Below are positions 59,445 through 64,000 of a stretch of 64,000 nt of DNA, piece after piece (the stretch's first letter is position 1; each line of letters opens with the position of its first letter). The stretch lies in NCBI RefSeq assembly GCF_008085905.1, contig NZ_VSFF01000007.1, positions 434,001 to 498,000 on the forward strand, in the 5' to 3' direction. Made by a program: the position numbers and the translations under genes. The notes below the pieces were generated by a model. It was not told the origin of the DNA and ran no database searches. It saw nothing but the letters and a program-made list of their open reading frames with translations. This DNA is from Actinomadura syzygii. Lineage in GTDB: Bacteria > Actinomycetota > Actinomycetes > Streptosporangiales > Streptosporangiaceae.

Positions 59445-60442
59445 GGGCCCGCATCACCGCCGTCGCGGCGCACCTGCCCGCGCGGACGGTCACCAGCGCC
59501 GAGGTCGAGGCGCGGGTCGCGGCCGAGAGCGGCGGCTACCGGCCGCGTCCGACGATCGTCGAGCGGATGACCGGGATCCGGGCGCGGCACGTCATGGCGG
59601 ACGGCGAGCAGGCGTCCGACCTCGCCGCCGCGGCGGCCCGGCGGGCGCTCGCCGAGCGCGGGACGCGGCCCGAGGGCCTCGACCTGATCGTCTTCGCGTC
59701 CGCGTCACAGGACCTGATCGAGCCCGCCACCGCGCACATCGTCGCCGCGAAACTCGGCGCGACCTGCCCGGTGTTCGACGTCAAGAACGCCTGCAACAGC
59801 TTCCTCAACGGATTGCAGGTGGCGGACGCGCTGATCCGCACCGGGCAGCACGAGCGGGTGCTGGTGTGCACGGGGGAGAGCCCGTCGCGCGCGGTCCGGT
59901 GGAAGGTGCGCGACCGGGCGCAGTTCGCGGACGCCTTCGCGGGCTACACGCTGTCCGACGCGGGGGCCGCGATGCTCGTCGAGGCGTCCCCGGACGGCGG
60001 GATCTTCTACCGCGACTTCGCCGCCGTCTCCACCGCCTGGCCGGTCGGAACGCTCCCGGCGGGCGGCTCGATGCGTCCCCGCGACCTCGACGCCACCTAC
60101 TTCAGCGGGGACGGGCGGCGGCTCCGCGACGTGTTCCTCGCGGCGGGCGCGGAGATCTTCACGACCGCGCTGCACAAGACCGGCCTGACCTGGGACGACT
60201 TCGCCGTCGTCGCCGTCCACCAGGTGACGGTGCCGTATCTGGAGCTGCTGCGGACGGTCCTCGGCGTCCCGGCCGACCGGCTCGTCGTGACGCTGCCCGA
60301 GCACGGCAACACGGCGTCGGCGAGCCTGCCGCTCCAGCTCGCCGCCGCCCGCGCGGACCGGCGCTGCGGCCCCGGCGACCGCGTCGCGCTGATCGGGCTG
60401 GCGGGCGGCGTCAGCCTCGGCGTCGTGTTCGCGGAGCTGTGA
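59441..60442 (+). CDS. 3-oxoacyl-ACP synthase III family (ketosynthase/OleA-like)
   Basis: The 333-residue thiolase-fold protein has the active-site Cys in V-K-N-A-C-N-S-F-L, His in V-A-V-H-Q-V-T-V, and Asn in E-H-G-N-T-A-S-A, the KAS III triad. It condenses an acyl thioester with a second acyl unit by Claisen chemistry. Housekeeping FabH clusters with fab genes; this one does not. It heads a run of coupled genes with a ligase and an SDR, recalling OleA-type systems. ATG 59441 is the third in a repeated start region and is the only one in frame. Confidence 0.85.
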   Translation: MRARITAVAAHLPARTVTSAEVEARVAAESGGYRPRPTIVERMTGIRARHVMADGEQASDLAAAAARRALAERGTRPEGLDLIVFASASQDLIEPATAHIVAAKLGATCPVFDVKNACNSFLNGLQVADALIRTGQHERVLVCTGESPSRAVRWKVRDRAQFADAFAGYTLSDAGAAMLVEASPDGGIFYRDFAAVSTAWPVGTLPAGGSMRPRDLDATYFSGDGRRLRDVFLAAGAEIFTTALHKTGLTWDDFAVVAVHQVTVPYLELLRTVLGVPADRLVVTLPEHGNTASASLPLQLAAARADRRCGPGDRVALIGLAGGVSLGVVFAEL

Positions 60443-60444
60443 GC

Positions 60445-61197
60445 ATGCGCCTGTGGGTCGTCGTCCCCGCCTACGACGAGGAGCGCTCGATCGGCGCGAC
60501 GCTGCGCCGCCTCGCCGAGCAGACCGACACGGCGTTCACGCTGGTCGTCGTCGACAACGGCAGCACGGACGGGACGGCGCGGGTGGTCAAGGAGTTCGCC
60601 GCCGGGGACGTTCCGTTCGACGTGCGGATCGTCGGTGAGCCGGAGAAGGGGACGGGCGCCGCCGCCGACACCGGCGTCCGGCACGCGATCGCCGCCGGGG
60701 CGACGCACGTGGCGCGCACCGACGCCGACTGCCTCCCGGACCCGGGCTGGGTCGCGGCGGTGAAGCGCGCGTTCGGCGACGGGCTTGAGCTGGTGTCGGG
60801 CCCGCTGCTGCCCCGGACGGACGAGTTCCCGCTGAAGTTCTGGGAGCGCCGCCTGCTGCCCGCCGTGATCCGGGTCGCCGCGCTGTTCGGCCGGTTCCGT
60901 CCCGGCAACCAAGACCCGCTCTACCTCGGCCCGTACGTGATGATGCCGGGCTGCAACCTCGCCATCACCGCCGACCTGTACAAGCGGTCGGGCGGGTTCC
61001 CGCGCACGCGGATCGAGGACGTCCACGAGGACCGCGCGCTGGTCAACCGCGTCCGCTACGTGACCGGCGCCTACGGCCTGCGCGACGACGTCACCGTCTA
61101 CGGCTCGGTGCGGCGGCTGCGGGCGTACGGCCTGGTCAGGACACTCGGCTGGTACGCCGACCACCGCTACCGCCCGCCCGTCGTGGACATCCGGTGA
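60445..61197 (+). CDS. glycosyltransferase family 2
   Basis: The 250-residue GT-A protein has WVVVPAYDEERSIGATLRRLAEQ, VVVDNGSTDGTARVV, RTDADCLPDPGWV (DxD-like D-A-D), and RIEDVHEDRALV. It has no membrane helices, so it acts in the cytosol or loosely at the membrane. It starts 2 bp after the ketosynthase stop. In this operon it probably glycosylates the lipid product or a precursor. The sugar is unknown. Confidence 0.87.
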   Translation: MRLWVVVPAYDEERSIGATLRRLAEQTDTAFTLVVVDNGSTDGTARVVKEFAAGDVPFDVRIVGEPEKGTGAAADTGVRHAIAAGATHVARTDADCLPDPGWVAAVKRAFGDGLELVSGPLLPRTDEFPLKFWERRLLPAVIRVAALFGRFRPGNQDPLYLGPYVMMPGCNLAITADLYKRSGGFPRTRIEDVHEDRALVNRVRYVTGAYGLRDDVTVYGSVRRLRAYGLVRTLGWYADHRYRPPVVDIR

Positions 61198-62351
61198 CGC
61201 CCCCGGACTGGGAGCGCCGCCTCTACCTGGCCGCGCATCCGTTCGCGTACCCGCTGCTGCGCGCGGCGGCCCGGCGCGGGCCGATCGTCCGCGTGCCGGG
61301 GGTCGGGGTCGTCGTCAACGACGCCTCGCTGGCGCGCGGGATCCTCATGGACGGCGAGACCTTCCGCAAGGACGGGCCCGGCTCGCCCGGCGAGCTGTGG
61401 ACGCCGGTGCTGGGGCCGTCCGTCCTGCTCAACATGGAGGGGGACGCGCACCGGGCGCTGCGGCGGCGGCTCACCGAGCTGTTCGTCCCGTCGTACACCG
61501 AGGCGCTGTGCGCCCGCGTCCTGGACGAGCCGCTCGACCGGCTCGCGGGCCGGCTCAGCGGCGGCGGCGTCGACCTCGTGGACGCCGCCCGCGTCATGGC
61601 GGGCGCCGTGATCGGCGAGGTCATCGGCCTGGACGCGCGGACCGATGCCTCCTACCGCGACCTGTTCGAGCAGGGCGAGCGCGTCGTGTCTTCGGTGTCG
61701 CTGCGGACGCGGCGGCTCTCCCCGCCGCAGGTGCGGAAGGCCCGCGCGGTGCTCGACCCGCTGGGCGACATCGCGGCTAAGGCGTACGCGGCGGGCGACG
61801 AGTCCACGGTGATGGGACGCATGCGGGCCCTCGGCCTGTCCGAGGACGAGGCGCGCGGCGCCGCCGGAGCGTTCTTCCTGACCGGCACCGAGACCGTCGC
61901 GACGCTGCTGCCCCGCCTGTTCGCCCTGCTCATCGACCACGGGCAGCTCGCCCGCGTGGCCGCCGAGCCGAGCCTGCTCGACCGGGCGGTCGAGGAGGCG
62001 ATGCGGGTCGCGACGCCGACGCCGGTGATGCTGCGGAGCGTGCACCGTCCGGCGGCGGTCGGCGGCGTGGCGGTCCGGCCGGGGGAGCGGGTGCTGATCG
62101 CGACGCACAACTGCTGCCGCGCGCTCGGGCCGTTCGACCTCGACCGTCCGCACCCGCCGGAGCTGCGGCGGCTGTGGTTCGGCGCGGGGCCGCACTTCTG
62201 CATCGGGTATCCGCTGGCCATGGCCGAGATCCGGCGGGTCGCCCGGACGCTCCTCGCCGCCGCGCCCCTCGTCGTCACCCGTCGCGCGGCGGCACGCGGC
62301 GTCCTCATCCCGACCTACCGGGAACTGGTCGTGCGGAAGGGGGCCGCGTGA
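61194..62351 (+). CDS. cytochrome P450 (operon member)
   Basis: The 385-residue P450 is rather short and has I-helix F-F-L-T-G-T-E-T-V-A-T, ExxR in EEAMR, and heme loop F-G-A-G-P-H-F-C-I-G with the Cys. The N-terminal region (RLYLAAHPFAYPLLRAAARRGPIVRVPGVGVVV) fits a soluble bacterial P450. Its GTG start overlaps the GT2 stop by 4 bp (GTGA). It probably hydroxylates the acyl chain or ring of the operon product. Its redox partner is not nearby; the ferredoxin at 50403 is a candidate. Confidence 0.88.
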   Translation: MTPPDWERRLYLAAHPFAYPLLRAAARRGPIVRVPGVGVVVNDASLARGILMDGETFRKDGPGSPGELWTPVLGPSVLLNMEGDAHRALRRRLTELFVPSYTEALCARVLDEPLDRLAGRLSGGGVDLVDAARVMAGAVIGEVIGLDARTDASYRDLFEQGERVVSSVSLRTRRLSPPQVRKARAVLDPLGDIAAKAYAAGDESTVMGRMRALGLSEDEARGAAGAFFLTGTETVATLLPRLFALLIDHGQLARVAAEPSLLDRAVEEAMRVATPTPVMLRSVHRPAAVGGVAVRPGERVLIATHNCCRALGPFDLDRPHPPELRRLWFGAGPHFCIGYPLAMAEIRRVARTLLAAAPLVVTRRAAARGVLIPTYRELVVRKGAA

Positions 62352-63868
62352 CGCTCGTCCGGCGGTTGCTCGACCAGGGGGCGCGGACGCCGCGCGCCGT
62401 CGCGCTCGTCTCCGGGGACGGAACGCGGCTCACCTACGGCGAACTGCGGCGGCAGGTGCTGGCCGTCCGGCACGGGCTGCTGGCGCGGGGTCTCGCGCCC
62501 GGTGACGCGGTGCTGTTCTCCGTGCGGCCGTCGCCGGAGGCGCTCGTGCTGGCGCTCGGCGTGGTCGCGGCCGGGGGCGTGGTCGTGTTCGCCGACCCGG
62601 GGGCCGGGCCCGAGATGTTCGCCGCGCGGCTGCGGCTGGCGCGTCCGCGCTGGTCGGCGGCCGAGTCGGTGCTCTACGCGGGCAGCCGGCTGCGGCCCGT
62701 CCGGGCGTACGCGCGGCGGCGCGGGCTGCTGCTCCCGAACCTCGCCGCGCTGCGGGGACCGGACGAGGACGCCATGCGGCACGTGTACGTCGGGCGCCGT
62801 CTCCCCGGCGTGCCGCGCGGCGCGCTGCCGTTCGCGCGGCTGGCGCGCGGCCCCGCGCCGGAGCCGGACCGCGACTCCGACCCCGACGCGCCCGCCGCCG
62901 TGATCTTCACGTCGGGGACGACGGCCGCGCCGCGCGCCGTCGTCCACACGCAGGCGTCGCTCGCGGCGGCGCTCGACCTGTTCCGGACGCGGCTGCCGCT
63001 CGGGCCCGGCGACGTCGTCCACACCGACCAGCTCATGCTCGGGCTGCCGACGCTGATCGCGGGCGCGCGCTGGTCGATGCCGCCGATGTCCTGCCCGCCC
63101 GCCGAGTTCGCGCGGCTTTTGGAGGAGCGGGGCGCGACGCACACCTTCTGCGTTCCCGTCCATCTCGCGGAGATCCTGGACGCCGTGCCCCAGTTGCCCG
63201 AGTCGCTGCGGTACGTGCTGCTCGGGGCCGCGCCCGCGCCCGCCGCGATCCTGCGCCGGGCGCTGCGGGCCGCGCCGTTCGCGGAGGTCCTGTCGGTGTA
63301 CGCGATGACGGAGATCCTGCCGGTGGCGATCGCGTCGGCGGAGGAGAAGCTCGCGCACACCGGCCCCGGCGACCCGGTCGGCGCGTTGCTGCCCGGCGTC
63401 GGCGCGCGGCTCGCGGACGACGGCGAACTCCTGCTGTCCGGCCCGAACCTGTGCCGCGGCCACCTCGGCGCCGATCCGCTGCCCGAGCTGCCGACCGGCG
63501 ACCTCGCCCGGCTGGACGGCGGCCGACTCGTCCTCACCGGACGCAAGAAGGACATGCTGATCCGCGGCAAGTTCAACCTGTACCCCGGCCTGTACGAGCC
63601 GTCGATCGCCGCTCTGCCCGGCGTCGCGGAGGCGGCGATCGTCGGCGTCCCCGACCCGCGGACCGGGGACGAGGAGGTCGTCCTCGCCGTCGTCCCCCTG
63701 GCAGTGAGCGACTCCGGCGACCTGCCGGACCGGCTCCATCGCGCCCTCCCCGGCGTCATCGACCACGACGCCCTCCCGGACCGGATCGTCGTCCTGGACG
63801 CCCTGCCCCGCTCTGGCCGCACCCGAAAACTCGACCGCGACCGCCTCCGCGAGCTGGTGCGACTGTGA
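62348..63868 (+). CDS. AMP-dependent acyl ligase (acyl-CoA/acyl-AMP synthetase family)
   Basis: The 506-residue ANL-family ligase has the ATP loop F-T-S-G-T-T-A-A-P-R-A, YAMTEILPVAIAS, a D-L-A-R-L-D strand, and T-G-R-K-K-D-M-L-I-R-G-K-F-N-L-Y-P (hinge and catalytic Lys region). It activates a carboxylic acid with ATP for transfer to CoA or a carrier. The G-R-K-K-D-M hinge is that of ordinary acyl ligases, not the distinct form of OleC beta-lactone synthetases. The GTG start overlaps the P450 stop by 4 bp. Confidence 0.85.
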   Translation: MTLVRRLLDQGARTPRAVALVSGDGTRLTYGELRRQVLAVRHGLLARGLAPGDAVLFSVRPSPEALVLALGVVAAGGVVVFADPGAGPEMFAARLRLARPRWSAAESVLYAGSRLRPVRAYARRRGLLLPNLAALRGPDEDAMRHVYVGRRLPGVPRGALPFARLARGPAPEPDRDSDPDAPAAVIFTSGTTAAPRAVVHTQASLAAALDLFRTRLPLGPGDVVHTDQLMLGLPTLIAGARWSMPPMSCPPAEFARLLEERGATHTFCVPVHLAEILDAVPQLPESLRYVLLGAAPAPAAILRRALRAAPFAEVLSVYAMTEILPVAIASAEEKLAHTGPGDPVGALLPGVGARLADDGELLLSGPNLCRGHLGADPLPELPTGDLARLDGGRLVLTGRKKDMLIRGKFNLYPGLYEPSIAALPGVAEAAIVGVPDPRTGDEEVVLAVVPLAVSDSGDLPDRLHRALPGVIDHDALPDRIVVLDALPRSGRTRKLDRDRLRELVRL

Positions 63869-64000
63869 GGATCGCGGTGACCGGGGCGTCCGGGTTCGTC
63901 GGCGGGACGGTGTGCCGGGCGCTCGCCGCCGAGGGCGTCACGGCGTTCGCGTTCGGCCGCCGTCCGGCCGTGGACCCGGCGCATGTCGGAGGCGCCGCCT
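63865..64000 (+). CDS. NAD-dependent epimerase/dehydratase (partial gene, right edge)
   Basis: Only the first 45 residues are visible. They start RIAVTGASGFVGGTVCRALAAEG, an extended-SDR Rossmann start with G-x-x-G-x-x-G. It may reduce or rearrange the operon product, as OleD-type enzymes do, but the function needs the missing sequence. GTG 63865 overlaps the ligase stop by 4 bp, so the operon continues past the window. Confidence 0.75.
   Translation, partial: MRIAVTGASGFVGGTVCRALAAEGVTAFAFGRRPAVDPAHVGGAA

Noticed and set aside
62348..63868. Assignment of the ligase as an OleC beta-lactone synthetase
   Set aside because: Its hinge reads G-R-K-K-D-M-L-I-R-G, as in ordinary acyl ligases, without the distinctive OleC sequence after the hinge.
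1..64000. tRNA, rRNA, CRISPR arrays, insertion sequences, prophage
   Set aside because: No clover-leaf-like genes, regularly spaced repeats, transposase motifs or phage genes were seen on either strand.

Overview
The window is chromosomal DNA of a high-GC actinomycete. Evidence includes very GC-rich third codon positions, many GTG starts, a WhiB1-type WhiB protein, a DasR-type GntR regulator, a PdtaS sensor kinase, a SigF/SigB-type sigma factor with its anti-sigma factor, a Cvn 'conservon', a nickel superoxide dismutase with its maturation protease, and the fused Kgd 2-oxoglutarate enzyme. Gene content fits a spore-forming actinomycete of the Actinomadura/Thermomonosporaceae or Streptomyces type; the genus is inference. 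I see no rRNA or tRNA genes, no CRISPR array, no insertion sequence and no phage genes.

Layout. 0-5.6 kb: end of a flavin oxidase, secreted esterase, hypothetical protein, two-domain VOC protein, TetR regulator, and a biotin-carboxylase-like ATP-grasp enzyme with an altered carboxylation site. 5.6-12.1 kb: a loose biotin region (bsaP, bioD-bioB, bioF) interrupted by a GNAT protein, a lipoprotein, a Uma2 protein and dasR. 12.1-19.7 kb: signalling and stress (pdtaS, whiB1, a lipid kinase, a sigma/anti-sigma pair, sodN/sodX, a CGNR regulator). 19.8-25.1 kb: malic enzyme, a polar amino acid ABC importer, a quinone oxidoreductase. 25.1-31.8 kb: padR/DUF4097 operon, a DUF6104 gene, kgd, an AIM24 protein. 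31.8-37.6 kb: GST-like reductase, DedA protein, fatty-acid/steroid-type catabolic genes, a chelatase-fold protein. 38.0-42.7 kb: conservon with two roadblock genes. 42.7-48.4 kb: miscellaneous enzymes, an anchored beta-propeller, a 26-residue Cys-rich peptide and a small membrane protein. 48.5-54.7 kb: secreted nuclease-fold protein with an eroded active site, ferredoxin, and a glycosyltransferase/methyltransferase/terpenoid-cyclase-fold group. 54.9-58.7 kb: P450, metallo-hydrolase and FadA5-like thiolase (steroid or lipid side-chain degradation). 58.8-64 kb: membrane protein, then a tightly coupled operon (ketosynthase III, GT2, P450, acyl-AMP ligase, NAD-dependent epimerase) running off the right edge.

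Most unusual observations: (i) the right-edge operon, whose ketosynthase/ligase/SDR set recalls Ole-type head-to-head acyl condensation but adds a P450 and a glycosyltransferase; (ii) two inverted copies, 5.7 kb apart, of a composite structured repeat whose ends match while the inner stem differs yet still pairs; (iii) a 26-residue peptide with three CSC motifs; (iv) three proteins whose folds are kept while catalytic residues are replaced (biotin carboxylase, EEP nuclease, CbiX-type chelatase); (v) a perfect CRP-type palindrome in front of whiB1; (vi) three short tandem duplications (15, 20 and 21 bp) sitting exactly on start or stop codons.
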